64,000 bases of DNA from Paragonimus skrjabini miyazakii (GCA_014338405.1 JTDE01001130.1:66080-130079); one strand, 5' to 3'; positions 35,492-49,713 are shown, counted from the stretch's first letter. A program made the numbers and translations. Notes: generated from the letters alone by a model not told the origin.

Positions 35492-36769
35492 AAGTGTGTG
35501 GACTCGCATTCATTCCCCATTCATTCTCATACGGACAAAGTGACTAAGGCTAATGATAACTTCAGAATGTCAAAAGAGCATAAATGCAACTGACAAAGTG
35601 CATTACTTACCTACTTCTATCGATGACATAAATATTGTTTTAAATTCATGTACACCCAAAGTTTTCAGGATCTAGTAAACTTTTATTTGCACTTCAAAGA
35701 AGTTAGTACAAAATTTAATGACAATCATCTTCCTGAATAAATGACAATTATGGATATTCCGCAAATTCTTTTACTCTTAAACCGGCTTAATAAAAACTCC
35801 AATTGTATTTGGTTTTCAAACCAAAGTTGATGAATTTCCTATGAGTGACTGTGGTGAGTCACCCATCCTTTTTGCTGTAATAAGTTGTCTTCTGTCTTCA
35901 TTTACGTTTAACGCTACTAGTCTCAGTTTTTCCACTTCACATTAATCACGAGGGCCAGGAATTTAACTGTCTTAAACCTATGCGGTGGACAGTCTCATTT
36001 CTCGACTGGTTCCCACTTTTTACGAAGAGAAGTGGACAAACTGTGTAAGTGTTCTTACGAGAAATACTTGTTCACCTAGCCAGTAGCCATGTGAGTGTCT
36101 GTCACCAAAACATGATTACTATAGTGCAACTCGGCTAAGTAGACCCGGTCCGTGAAAAGTACTTGAATGGATTACAAACCAACTTAATGTTTCTTGAGTC
36201 AACATTTGTTTGTAACTGCAACCTATTCCTGGTCTATCCGACTAGACCAAGGACGCCATTTTCGACCGAAAGCAACAAGTAGGAAGTTCGTACGAATCAC
36301 TTACAGAGGTTCTTTTGAATCGCAGTTTGGTCTCCAACCGCTCCGCTACATAAGAATTATCGCCCAAGTTACACATTAATTAAGATTGTTACGATTCCTC
36401 AAAGATCTTTCAGTTTCGTGTAATGAGTTAGGATTGCAAGACAACTCTTTAACGATTATGCCTATTATTAAAGACTGAGACTCGTTGACAAGGTTACATA
36501 GATAAGCTTCGATTCGCACAGCGTTCAGATTGTCCACTTCAACGCTGTCATCCTGTTCATAACAATATAATGATGATGTAACCGGTCTTGTTTGCGAACG
36601 GTGCTCGACTGTGTGAAACAGGGCAATCAGTTAACTCAGGCTAACATCTTGCTTTATGAAAATAACCTGCAGTTATAACACTTCTTTATGTTATAATTCC
36701 ATCCGGTGACATTGTATATTGTAAGTTGGCTTGAAGCATTTTTCACTAATGTCTGTGCACCAATGATAA

Positions 36770-36852
36770 TGACCTTCAGCTCGTCCGCCCATCGGTTTAG
36801 AACCTGCTGTTGCTGGACACTGTGTTCCGTCATCAGTATCAAGGGCGTCATG
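36770..36852 (-). CDS. possible exon of an unidentified gene
   Basis: A long T tract and TTTTACAG lead into CATGACGCC. Two frames stay open: MTPLILMTEHSVQQQQVLNR and HDALDTDDGTQCPATAGSKP. No donor is convincing; the lower edge is approximate. No family recognised. Confidence 0.25.
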
Positions 36853-38454
36853 CTGTAAAAAAAACAGTGTATATACTTAAGTCTGTCGACTCATGGATAG
36901 GAGAGCTCATTGTTTACGAAGAAAATTATATAACTTTTCTGTTTTTATGAGCATCCCGATACAGGCTCCCAAGTCAACTGGTAGGATGAGCTTATTCTTC
37001 CAATCCGACTAGCCAGACTGGTAGAGAGGAGAAAGAAGTATGGTGATTGAGTTGCCCAGAGCCACGACGTGTGACATGAACATTGTTGGCTGTACCCATG
37101 GTTCGTCTCAACTTTACACAATAAATCGAAACAGGTCACAGCGTTTTAGTTTAAAAACCAACTTAATGAAACACGTAGTTCTTTATCAATCGGTGGTTGA
37201 GTAAAATAATCATAACAATACAGCGCTCCACCACTCAGCAACAACTGCTTTCCGAGAAGCGCAACAGATTCCTTCTTTCTGAGGAGACGGCGTTTGAATC
37301 TCTTCAAAACTTACTCAGTACGCATGTGGCACAGCGAGCGAGGCCGTCCGACTTTGTTGAAATCGTTAAAACAGAAATAAATGCATAGTTAATACCACAT
37401 TTCATTAAAACTGCTTTTGATATTCTAAAGTCCCGCAGGTCTTTAAAAGGTGGCACAACATTTATTGTCGTTCGTTTAAAGCTTGCCATGACGGTTTTGT
37501 GTTAGTCATGCAGGAATGCTGGACTGTCTGCCGAGGTGAGCAGTAATAATATTTGAATTTGCACAGTTATGGGATAAGACTTTCAAGTCAACCGGAAATA
37601 AACCACCAAGTATGCTCTGTCGATACACTTATAAGCGTGTCATGATACTGTTAGACCTTTCGGACACAAACAAAAGTCAATTAACGAAAGTTCGAACTCA
37701 GAAACTTGGTAGTAGGTTAACGGAACAAAACTTTGTCTAGGATCTTGTGTCGAGTGTACAGCAAACGTTGACTTGCATTGGCTAAATGCAAAAGTTGTTC
37801 ATGAAAGGTTCCATGGAGTTTTTTCGTTCGTCCTACCATCAGTGCACACACAGGCTAAGTTGAATCCCACAGATTGTCATACGGTTACCGGCCGAAGTGA
37901 ACTGCGCCCATTTAAACCCTTCCAAAAGTGTTTCTTTTGTGGATTTGTGAGAAAATACTTAACGCAAACTATTTTCGTAGCTCGTAACCATGTTCTGGGA
38001 GCGATTCTCTATCCGTTGTTGCTTTCTTAATTAACGTCTGGAAATCCATTAGAAAGTTATTGAGTTCATCAGAACTTCCATGTCCATTTCGTCGATACGA
38101 CTACTGAAACGAATTTCTCCCAGTTTTAGCATCTTCAGATTGTGTTCTTTCAAACCATAAACAGCATTCGTCACATCACTGCGTTAACGAGGACATCAGA
38201 TTGGGCATTTATCCAATGATGATACATCACAGACAGAAATTCGGCCAGTTAGTCAGAAAGGATGTAAAAGTATACAGCATTGAATGCGTTCTGACAACTA
38301 TTGCATAGTAGTCGAAAGTCTGAGTTGCTGGAAGTTGAATATCAGTCATGACTAACCGCAGGCTTTACATTCCAGTAAAATTTTCATTTGACACTTTTTC
38401 TAATTAAAGTATTGCAAAAGAACACATCTCAACAGTGAATCCATCAGAAATATT
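36853..38454. other. mostly unexplained; possible 5' part of the Penelope-like remnant
   Basis: Between about 37200 and 37400 a plus-strand frame reads SEETAFESLQNLLSTHVAQR, which could be the decayed N-terminal region of the downstream element. The rest shows nothing recognisable. Confidence 0.25.
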
Positions 38455-39364
38455 ATGTGCACAGTAGCCCGTTGGTTTCCCCTTCTTCCCACTGAAGTTA
38501 TTTCATTTTCTTGCATATATTTTGCCGTGCTTGTTAAGACTGACGATTTCCATTACTTTGCTTCTAGTGAGCAGGCTGTACACAAATCGATGGTTGCTAT
38601 GGGAAGTCCACTGAGTCAGCTACCAGCCGATATTTTCGTTGCCACATGAAGCAGAACGCAAATGTCGTTTCCAGCCAGGCTCACTTCCATCGGTGTTATA
38701 TCGACTGTATCCTACTACTTATGGACACCAAAGAGATGGCAACAAGTATACTCGATTCAATGAACCAGCTGAATTCCAAAGTTAGTTTTTCCACTGAATA
38801 TGAGCATGATGAAACTCTGGCGTTCTCGAGTATTCTCATGAAGCATCGGAACACCGGCTCCCTATTGTGATCTGTATTACTGAAACACACTTGGACGGGG
38901 CAGTACCTGAACTTTCACAGTTTTTTGCAGAACCATTGCGAGTGATAGCCTTATTTTATCGTGCAAGATGAATCTGTTCTAGGGGAACACTGGCCATAGG
39001 GATGTTGTTGAGATCCGCGCCCAACGAAGATAGCCGTCCGTCATCATTTGTCGAGAGTTTCAGCAAACAGAGGCTAGCTGTCGCAATAGCTTTGACAACT
39101 CTCAAACTAAATGTCTATCTCCGTTTGCCTTACAAGAGTGATGACATTACCACTCTGTCGAAAATCGTCTCGAGGCTACCGTGCAGTCAAACTGATCACG
39201 CTGTTCACCACTGGCCGAATCCCAACACAACCGCTGAAATACTGCTACCGCTCGATGCCAAATCTGGCATAATTTACGAATTCATTTGTGAACGCCAGGT
39301 CACTGACGTAGGCGGAACGGTGCGGCAATTGCACAGTCGGGTCAACAAACACATTCCAGTTTAG
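38455..39364 (+). mobile_element. Penelope-like retroelement remnant (RT and GIY-YIG regions)
   Basis: Broken frames read in order: VAMGSPLSQLPADIFVA (RT motif with MGSPLS), a frame change at about 38646, CYIDCILLLMDT (the catalytic Y-x-D-D box with the last Asp replaced by Cys), STEYEHDETLAFSSILMKHR, then TWTGQYLNFHSF, then after stops VYLRLPYKSDD and GIIYEFICERQVTDVGGTVR ending LHSRVNKHIP. The last part matches the GIY-YIG endonuclease typical of Penelope-like elements, with YIG decayed to DVG. Stops and frame changes show an inactive copy. Weak remnants may extend upstream to about 37200. Confidence 0.75.
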
Positions 39365-42300
39365 GTTCGCAAGACGCAAAATAAAATTGCAATCTTCTGC
39401 GGTTGACAGAGGCGGTAGCAACTGAAAAATGTAAGCCACCACCAGCGTGCAAAAACATTTGTTCACCAGTACCAGATTGCCCTGGTAGCTGATGCACAGT
39501 AGTATGTGTTTGCTGATTTTGTTGTTTTACTTCACAATGTTCTTTGAGCTTTGCTATATAAACCTGCATCCTGTGGTACGTATCTGGTGAGATGCAGTGA
39601 AATGTGTTCGGAAGGGGCATTGTGCAAAAAACTGATTCCGACTTCTTTGTTCAGGTTTTCATCATTAAGAACACCTGGTCTGACAGTATTGCACCGTTCG
39701 CCTCACCATCACCTGCAAACAGTCCGAATTAACTCGTCATACTGACTTACAGCAGCCGGGTATCCAGTGGCCTACAGCACTGTCATCTGATGCGAAATTA
39801 CATCTTCCTGAAACCCCACTCTTAGCCGGCTGAGATGGTTTGACCTATGCTGGCTCTCAAGCGATTGTCTTTGCCTCCCACGTCATAGGGAATACTGTAG
39901 GCTCACGTTTCAGTTTAGCCAGAACACATCAGTACTGTACGTCCACGTTCGGACCAGTAGTTGTGCACGGGCTTTCTTGTTGATCACGATTGATGAGCTT
40001 TAAGTCTAGTCAAACGAGGTTAATGCTTTTTTTCCAGGTGGATTATCCGAATAGTTAGTGAGAAAAAGAAGGTTGTGATCAAACGTTCAATGGGTTCTCT
40101 CAGTGTAGTAATGTATGCCAACCTGGTGACCACATTGTGTTTCACGTGCAAAATGATCGCGTCTGTTGTCTGCCTAACAAACCATACATTGTTAATTTCC
40201 TGGTAATTATCGCTAGGTCGGACCAGCTGATAAGATTATGTGGTTGATGAATAATTGGTTCGTATGTCCTGAAGGTGAGAAACCCTATGGTTTCATCACA
40301 TTAATCGTGTTGATGGCAATTACACTTCGATAGATAAGACATTGTCCAACCTTTATGTAATTTTTGTTGGATGACGGTAAAGCGCACTGAATTATCAGTT
40401 CCTTCCTTATACGTGAAGCGGATAAGATTTGTTTTTCCCATTGAGTTTTCTTCATAAGCTGATCAGGATGTGTAACAACCGACTGTCTGCTAGAAAACAC
40501 ACAACGCAATCTGTTTTCCCCGTGTTTTATTAATCGGTTAGATATGAACGCATACCTCGGTATAGTAGACCTAGGGAAGACAAGTTACCAGCGGATAGTT
40601 AGAAGAGGGAAAAATAAATAACCATGTACAGAAAAAAGTGGCGAATGGCCCAGTAATACAAGACCTCGGAGTGTAATCCAAGAAAAACGTCGTAAAGTAC
40701 ATTAGCAAACAATACGTTATACCACTCTTCTCCTTGAATGCTTCAATCCCTGTCGCTTCCCGTTCTATCAGACTAGACAAGCCTGCCCAGCTGAAGAACC
40801 TGATGCTTTGCACATTCGATTACGCTGAAAACAGGTTTTCATGCATCTAACTTGAAGGTGAGGTGGAGCGAAAGATTTCTGTGGCGCTGGTTCTTTCTTA
40901 CATACCATCTGCCAAGTTTATTCAACAGAAGTAGGTTAAGTGTGTATCGTGAACAGAGTTCTTCTTGAAACAGAAAGTAATGCATGGCTGTGAGGAATTA
41001 GGTGATAGCGTTCAAACAAAGGAGTAAAGCCAGAAAATCAAAACCGAAAGCCTGAAAAACAGACAAGCGTTAATCAAAGACTTAGCCGCTCTAAACCAAG
41101 GCGAACACTGCATTTTTTGCTTCTAACCAGACCTTTAACCAGTTAGTCAATCTGTTATATGACTGTTGAGTAAGTCTGCCGCTGTCAAAGGTTATCAGAC
41201 ATTAACACAATCTACGCACACCGTCAAAACGAGATCACAATTAAACTCTCACAAAATTAATACCATTTCTGATTGTTGGGAATAATGCTGGCATTCCTAG
41301 CTCGAGTTGGTGGTTGAAGTATTTGGTTGTTCGCCGAGTTTGGCATTTAGATTACAACCGTCTCATTTTCAAATGTGGTAACATCATCAATACGCAGGTG
41401 ATTTGACGTATGGATTTGAGCACTGTAACCGAAATATCAAGCCCATTGAACAATGGGAAACTTCATGAGTACCGTTGGGTATATTCTCAAGTAATTTCTG
41501 ATTAAATGTACAACTTCCGGTGAGTGTGTCTACTTGAAGCTTAGCCAGGGACGATAGGGTCCTGTTAAATCAATCCTTGGTATTCGAGCTTCTTTTTGCT
41601 TCATCTTCTCTTTTGCAATTGTTTGCTGTTTCAGAACCGCTTCAGATAGTGCAGTAAGCCCAAGGCAAACGATGTGTTGTCAGTTATGAAACATGACAGA
41701 AGCACAGAAGCCTGACCAATGAATCCAACAGGCTTATCTCCACGTCTCAAAGGTCTACCAGAGGAACGTAACGTTGCTTGTGTTGTGCTCTCACCGCGCA
41801 TCCTGAATCGTCCTCATACAGTGGTGAACTAAAACAGATCATCTTAGCCCCAAACAACCTTGTTTACTGATGTGTGGCAAAGAAGTCAGGTGTCACGCGT
41901 ACCCTATCGACTCCTTCGCTATCTGAGCAACATGGTTGAACTCGACTGATTTCAACAAGAAACACTCGCTTGGAATTTAGCTGTGCATACTTTTATCCAG
42001 ATGAGAAGCTGAGCTTTAACGTTCAAATGAATTGCTGTGATGCTAAACTGATCGAATCAAAAAGCTGCATATTCAGAAATCATCGATCATGTTACATTTG
42101 ACAGACTAACTAACGTCTTTGAAAGAATGACGATCGAATCTTTCCGGATAGACTAAGGTTGCATATTAAAAGAAAAGTATTTAGTAGCCAAATCGCAAAT
42201 CGTCATCGGGGTTTCCTTCATACTTCGATGGAGTTGAAGAACTTTCTTATTAAGTTCTGAGAGTTTCCAACAAGTTTTATTGAAGTTGATCAACCTGATG

Positions 42301-44129
42301 GTTTGTGTTATCCTATTCGATTGTAGTCGAACAAATCTAAAGAGGAAACATATCTATTCATTCACTCTTTCGATAGCGCCGCATCCTTTACAACAACGAA
42401 CCGTAGCATCAGATCCCGTTATCCTGATGAACTGTAAATTAAACATGGTAGTGAAGTTTGGTTGTACAAGTGTCTCCAGTATGACCAGTAACGTGAGAAA
42501 TCTAGTCTTCCACCCGACAAACTAAGTCCCTCAGATCTCGTGCACTTCGCAGCGGGATACAACCTAGTATCTCTGCCTCCGAAACCCCACATGTTCGAAC
42601 TGGATGGTCCATCCGTCAACTCTGTCTACCTGTTGTTGATGATCGATCTATTAACAGTTATGTAAACAATTGTGTAAATCACCGAGTAAAGGTTCAAGCA
42701 CAAGAACGACCACAATACCAGAGCAGCATGTGTGCACAATCGGGAAACACGTGTCGAACTCAGTACTGATAAACAGGATCCGATGGGATAATCATCTGAC
42801 CTAACAGACCAGACATCTGGTTTAAATCTGTAGCCCCAATCTGATTACGCCTACCAGTCATGAGTGGTAAGAGGCTGGTGCAAGACGTGTTCCAAAGCCC
42901 AGTTTGTTGTGAATAGCACGCTTGGTTGCACTTCTGAGAGGTAGACGACCCCTTATATGCACGTAATACTTGGTGAGGGCGTGGTCAGTCCAGCAGACAG
43001 ACCAACTTAATTAAGCTGCATAGCAAAATTCCTGAGGCAGAGTAGTTGTTCACTATGAACCGCTTCTAGATACAAAGTTCTTTGATTGGTCCGAGAGCCT
43101 GAATGAGCAATGGTGTATATACAACCAATGTCCTGTGGACTCGTGCATAGTTATTTGAAGAGTTCAGCCTGCGTGTGGACGAGCGGCACTCGATTTCAGC
43201 TTGAATGATTTTGACCACATGTCGAGAATAACCAAACTTCCCTAACAACCTTAAGAATTAAACAGTTTTGTTCAGATTTAGGTCAACCGACCGAAATGTG
43301 CTCAAACAAAACAGACAACTGCTAAGCTCACAAACTGATGTGACTAAGTTTTCCCGGAATTTATGCACTCGAGGTCTGCCAGAGCCAAAAGACTGTTTTG
43401 GTCAACTCACGATGAGTGTACATAGACAGTACCAGTCAAATGTAATAATTGATGGGAACAAACGTACATTCGTATGGACGCCTAACGTTAGTAAATCAAG
43501 TAAACTACAGCTGACAGGAAACTTCTGTCGAACTGGGGGAGAACCAAACGCAGATGACTCGTGAGCCACCGAATAACTATATAGAAGCACGTTAATGATA
43601 TGATTTTAAACGCGGCCTCAATTATGTGTGTAAAACAGTGTTCAGTGAACGATAGTTTCTTGTCCGTTAGTTCAAGCGCACTGTACGCAAAAAGCCATAG
43701 GTGCCATAAGTCGTGGTGATATGACTATATGGCGTTGCGTTGAATGCGTTCACCGTCTCGGTAGGTCATGAACGCACTCATGGTATACCGTCAGCGAAGA
43801 GACCACGGACATGTTAGGCGTAAGCAAGTTATGTTAGTTGTATGCATTTTTTTGTTTGTGTCAATCAACGACCATCGTCATTTGTTAAGTCACCTGTTCC
43901 CCCATGCCGAAACCCGAGGCATGGTGGTCTTCTACCTGCTCATTTCTTCAGCATTGGTGGTGTATTGCACGATGAAGGTACTGGTTGTTTTTCGGCTCGA
44001 TCTTAAATTTGTATTTTTGTTTATCTCATCTTATCGTGAGTGCATTAATGTGTACTCTTATACTGACCTACTTTTTGGTTTACATTTTCAGTATCTTCCC
44101 TTCCAACTTAGATCTTATCAATAGTGAAG
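39365..44129. other. non-coding, nothing firmly recognised
   Basis: Scattered short frames without similarity. A minus-strand stretch at 40700-40813 (SIRFFSWAGLSSLIEREATG) and a plus-strand one at 43268-43564 look slightly protein-like but have no supporting splice pattern. Confidence 0.4.
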
Positions 44130-44540
44130 GTTCCGGGATTTACGTTATTTCGAAATTGAACACCACCCACACTTGATCAGATAAGCCTTTCGGCTAGCCC
44201 ACTTCTAAAGGAAGCACTAGATCCGAGTTTCGCTCTTATTAGAGCTCATTAGTAGAGCATATCCCTGTCCGGATCAGAGTGCAAACTCTGATCCTCGTGC
44301 CTGTGAGACGAGTGTGTTAACCACAACGCGAGCAACCTCACAATAGGCATGACTGAATAATCAAATCCAAACGCTCAACCACAACCTTGTATGAATAGTG
44401 CTCAGCTTGCCCGATCATTTTGGGAGAAGAATGAACAAAATCACTCTAGTCTATCCAATCGATAACCCCGTGATCAGGACTTTTCAGTTAGGTTGAAGTT
44501 AATGTCTTCATTGAACCAACTGAGCATGGTCTGACTCACT
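44130..44540 (-). repeat. one-armed relative of the 28.6 kb foldback element
   Basis: Matches the left arm and the central spacer of the 28586-29270 element with scattered substitutions: AACACCACCCACACTTG, GCTCATTAGTAGAGCATA, GTTAACCACAACGCGAGCAA, then GATAACCCCGTGATCAGGAC. The right arm is missing. Because the spacer is conserved too, the mobile unit includes it. Confidence 0.7.
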
Positions 44541-44739
44541 GGAGTCTCGTTAGCTATCTGTTCCTGAAAGATGGGGGTTTCGGTTTCATGCAAGTCAGTT
44601 GGCTAAGGAGCATTGACCGGCTGGATCCCAAAGGCTCCCGCTCATACAACTTTCGATTTTATTCCTTCAGGTTTGCACTGGGTACGGCGTGTGTGAGTAG
44701 AACTGCAATTGATATGATGCGGGCCGCTTGTGGTGATGT

Positions 44740-44820
44740 TTGTCACAGATGTCCTTTGATATCGCCCGATGTAACAGGCTAATCTGAAAACCGATACCGT
44801 CAGTCATGTAAAGAATCGCA
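44740..44820 (-). mobile_element. short RTE-like LINE fragment
   Basis: On the minus strand TTACATCGGGCGATATCAA corresponds to GTTGCATCGGGTGATATCAA in the LINE remnant at 60 kb, and the preceding TGACTGACGGTATCGG to TGACTGTCGGTGTCTG. Too short to place beyond the family. Confidence 0.45.
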
Positions 44821-46210
44821 CAATTGATCATCAAACAAACATTCAGCTGAATAATTTTTAGAATAAAGTTTGTCCTTTGTCAGATAACATTCCGAAGTAG
44901 GTCTGGTGAGTAATTTGTTTCGGTCTGTCTGCTTCTACCATTTTTGCCATCGGTGTTCACGGGAAGAAGGCCGTACAACGTTGAACTACCTACCAACCTA
45001 ATTAGATTGGGTAAACTCTGAATGTAGCCACCTAGTTAGGTGGGTCTGAAACTATGTATGGACGATCAGAAATTCGACAAACCTTATTCACAGTGCCAAC
45101 AGACGGAGGAGGATTAACTGTGTACGATAATGTTGAATGCACGTTACCGTGGACCCAGAGACCGCGAATGACAGACGTGTACACGCGTACTACAGAGTCA
45201 AATTTGGTGAAACAATGTAGACGATTGCTTCTTCAGTCGAACCTTCAACTACTCACAGGTGGACCTCTGCTCAGGACAGTACATAGTAATCCACTCCCAG
45301 GAACTGACCAAAGTGGGTTTGGATGAAGAGTAGCCTCTTTGGGGAAACCCAGCCTATACATTGGTGGTACACAAAACACTAACAAGCAAACTACTTCAGT
45401 TCTTAAAAAAACCATAATGGTCGTTTTCACAACGCACCCTGGTTGCACAGTACGTTGTTGAGATTAAATTATTTTCGCAGTTCCTAAGAATTTCATGGGG
45501 CTGTTGCTGGCAGATACACACAGTCGTTTTGGTTCGTTTGTCTCCCGTTAATTAACTCTGTCATAGCAATATATATATATATATATATATATAAGCGCAA
45601 TCAAAAAGTGTGCGGAAAATTCTGTCACAAGCTGTGAAGTGTTCCTAAGAAGGAGATTTAGCCAGAGCAAATGAGATAAACAATTATGTGTATGGAGTAC
45701 AACCCTGAAACCTTTTTCGCGAAAACCGGTAAACATAAAAGAACAGCAACATGACCAATGAGGGAGAATGGAACAAACAACAAGACGTTTAAATAAATGC
45801 GAGAATTTATGGGAATGATTTTAATGATAAGACAGTGGGAAGGACACTAGAAAACGGTTAAAGGAAGCGAAACAACTAAACTACAAAGCGCAGTTATTTG
45901 ACTGCAGAGCACAGTATGGGTATAAAATCGGTCTGTATGGAGCAGTTATACTTGCTTATCTCAATTGTGGATTATATTTCAACAAAAAATATTACTTGTG
46001 TTCTGAAATTGTGGATAATTTGCCTTTGAGTTTCTTGAAGACGACCAACATTCCAGCCGAATTGCATCATATTGAAGTATAGCATTCCCTTCCTTGTGCG
46101 AATTTATCAAACAGAAAACACTGGCAATAATAAACATCAGAAGAATGTTTCTTTTTAAACGGAAGAGTAAAAATAATATGGAAAGAGTATGCCACCTTGA
46201 AGAATATTAT
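44821..46210. other. non-coding, nothing recognised besides the AT run
   Basis: A plus-strand frame at 45054-45326 has no recognisable similarity. Confidence 0.4.
45569..45593. repeat. (AT)n microsatellite
   Basis: About 12 AT units. Confidence 0.95.
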
Positions 46211-46389
46211 GACTGTCTGGAATTGGGGACGGTTCAAATTGGGGCATACACGTAAATTGTAATTCATTACTGAAACAGTCTTTGGTAAGTTCTATGTAGG
46301 CGAACTTGACATTTTCAAATTGACTATGATTAGCAGGGTCGTCTCGTTTGGAGGTGTCAAATGAATAGTTAACCTCTAAAAAACAATAT
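46211..46389 (-). CDS. possible exon of an unidentified gene
   Basis: On the minus strand acceptor ATTGTTTTTTAG|AG leads to a frame VNYSFDTSKRDDPANHSQFE, then NVKFAYIELTKDCFSNELQF, TCMPQFEPSPIPDSHNILQ, and a CAAG|GTGGCA donor. Composition is more protein-like than surrounding frames. No family recognised; edges approximate. Confidence 0.3.
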
Positions 46390-49300
46390 TGAACAGACTC
46401 TGTTGCATTGTTGATTATCGTGATAGGAGTAGGTGATAACCGCATTAAAAAAATAACGAATTCGTAAAACAATTCTCTACCCCGCACTAAAAGCAGCGTG
46501 CATTAACAATGCTAGTGGTTCTTGGTACTGCCTGGAATTTAATCGAAAATCAGACACTTTGATTGGATGTCTTTAAAGTTAAAACGATCTATCAGATGAC
46601 CTACATGTGTGTTGAGTCAGTCATCATCTGTAGCAAACGATCAAACATTTTGACACCCTCCTTACTTGGACAAACAAGGCAGATTATTAAAATTGTGCAG
46701 CGGGAACTACGATCAAAGCTTTTTTAGTGGTAGACACTCCATCTGCATAAACCGCTTTGTCGGTGAGTGATAGAGACAGTAGTCTAGCAGCTTCAAGTTA
46801 CCCGCCTAACGATTGGCTAAAAATATACTCTGTATACAGTGTTTTTCCAAAGAAATGCAAGGCCTACGACGGTTGATCCGAAGGGTAGCATTTCCAGATC
46901 GTTAAATGTAGTTTCAACGCATAAGACAGTTTAAACCAAAGAAGTAAATTTAAATGAATATGCCGATCAGTTTAACGCTAGTATTCAAATACCCATGTCT
47001 AATCCAAAAACCGACTTAGCACAATGACCCTGATGGGAACATATTACAGCCACAGCAATTGGTGCTCAACTGGACACATCAGTTTTTACAAACACACAAA
47101 TTGACCACTTTGTAAAAATTGTTTGACTTATAAACTTCAACAAATATACCAGACCACGAAATGTTGATAAGGTAACGTTTTCGCTTCATTCCTATTGATT
47201 CAACTAACTTTGGTGAGATGTAGTAAATCTTTGGTAATGCCATCAAATTATGTTTTCAGATTATCTATCTGAACTCCTTTTATACATAACGACTGGAACG
47301 CAACTATCATTTGCATGAAATACTTATAAACAGGACAATAGGTTCCTAATAAGGTTGAAAACGTTGTAGTTCCTCACAAATGGATGTGTAATCCGTTGCC
47401 TATCACAGATTGTGCCTCCATTACAGTTATGCCCTAGACTATTACACGAAAACCGGGCACACTTCTTCAGATATCTGACTAGTATACATACATATATATA
47501 TCCCTGAACTTTGATCGAAAACTATCAGTCGGCTAAGGTTTGCCTTCATACTAGCAGACATCAAGAAGTTGAACAATTATTGCGTTGGCAAGATCTTGAA
47601 TCATCTCACAGCCATCCTATATGTTCCCTGGGCTATGTCGAAAACTTCGGCTGTGTACCCACTCACTCGCCACCTGACCATGGTTCAAAGCGAATGCGCT
47701 AACAATTATGCTTCTAGCAAGACAGTCTACTATATGGAATTCCAACCGAAACGATCTCAAGACTGATTGCGACTAATATCGGGGGAATTCCATCATAGCA
47801 CAGCGTCGCAAAACAAGACAACAGTGTACTGTTATAACAACCCGTCGGTTTCATCCGTTCTGAGTTGTACTCCTATTCTTCATTATCACAGGATGCATAT
47901 TCACTATTGGGCAAGTTACATACATGAAGACAGCAGAATATGGTCATCTGTTAGTAAAAAAAACCACCTAATTGTAGATGCTTTGTAAGTTTTAGTAACA
48001 CCTTTTCATTTGGTTTGACCGTGTCTTACGCCTGGGACACTTGACTCAAATCCGTTTTGCCAGTTAGTTTGTTAAACACGATTACAACCAACCCTCACAG
48101 TATGTATCAACGCATTGCCCAATGAACCCAATAATTCGGAAGCAGTGATACCGGTTCTTAACTGCACGCTCCGCCTAAATCAACCTGGTCGATTGGCTGA
48201 ACTGTTGCGAAGAAAAAATGATTAAAATAACTTAAATTCAGTCAGCTAGGTCGCGCCAGGGTGATGAAAACAGAACGCTGATTGCGCTGGTCGCTGAGTA
48301 ACAATCAATCAGCTCAATCGGATTCAGGCTCAGTAACAACCTACCCTGTTTGTTATTCTGCCGTGGACGTTGAGCGAGCAATCTACTATTTGTTTAGAAA
48401 GATACTGCATGCATAACTAGCTGAGTGCTTTCGATATCATGTGCTAACGATTTGATACGCCAGACCCGAAGTGGCTTATTATTTGCTCTAAATATTTGAC
48501 TACTGCAACATTAAAAGTAGTATTCCTTTTGCATACGAAGTTTACGTAAACGGTCGGACGCGGATACCTGCACAATTTAGGGTCAACGTACGTCAGCCAA
48601 TCTGGTATGCACATTGCATTATGCGCGCGGCACACAGGATAAGACGACATTTGATAGCCTGATATGCAGCCAACCCCTGGCAATTGGGCAATCCTCCATT
48701 AACGCCACCTCCTTACTTGTGTCAAAGTTAGCTTGGCCGGATTAGTTTCGTAAGCACTATTAAGCTAAACACCAGCAATAAGCCTAAATCACTGCAGGCG
48801 TCACTTACACTCAGTGTAAATCAATGAAGTAAATGCAAGCAACGATACATAACACTCATACTCTACACACCTTAGTGTCAGATGGTTAATCCAAAACAGG
48901 TCCCACTGAGGGAGACGACAGAGATTTGGTCGTCATATCACAGTTGTCCCCGCACAACAAAGTTCAGCTACTAGTTGGCCTCAGTAAGCAATGATTATCG
49001 TGTCAAACCATAAACAAGATAGATTTCTGCTCATTACTGAAGTTTACCTGTCGGCTGAAACGAGATGTCGATACTTTGAGGTATCAACCACGCAAACACT
49101 CAACACTGAGTGATAAGCACCCATTAATTTCACTTGTGGTTCGACGCGTTGGTCTTTGTGTACCGTGGATGACAGATCTACTCGCGCTGTGCGTGATTAG
49201 CTAAGTAATAAACAATTTGTCATTTCAAATAATGGACAACTCAGTTGCCAGCGGACCTCACCCAGTCGGTTACAATCATACCGGGTTACAATGAACACAA

Positions 49301-49713
49301 GGACATTTTCTTCTGAGGTGGTATTAGAAATTAACTGAGCCAGCACTATTTCACGAACTGGCAGAACGCCAAAAAAGCAGTTATAAATTGAATCGTAACG
49401 ATAAAATCTGTCAATGATGTTCAGATGGGGAAGCAGACCACTTTTTTGAAACGTCTGCAAAATACACTTTCAAAAGCCTTACAATTAAGAACACCGTTCG
49501 TAGTGGTCTGAGTTTGTTCGACTTGAAAACATTCATGCATACGGTCCAACATAGCAGGAAAATACACGGAATAAGAAAAATGCACAAATATCTACCTTAT
49601 TTACGTTACTTTATGGTCTAGTATACGTTTTTCACATTCGCGTAATGCTAAGCTACAACCAGTAAGGGAGTTGTAGGTTGAACTTTTGTTAACTTACCGA
49701 TCGTGTCATCTAG
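46390..49713. other. non-coding, nothing recognised
   Basis: Only short chance frames; a brief TATATA run near 47490. Confidence 0.5.

Noticed and set aside
43768..44176. Hydrophobic plus-strand frame resembling a multi-pass membrane protein
   Set aside because: T-rich DNA gives Phe/Leu/Val-rich frames by chance; it also runs into the repeat at 44.13 kb.
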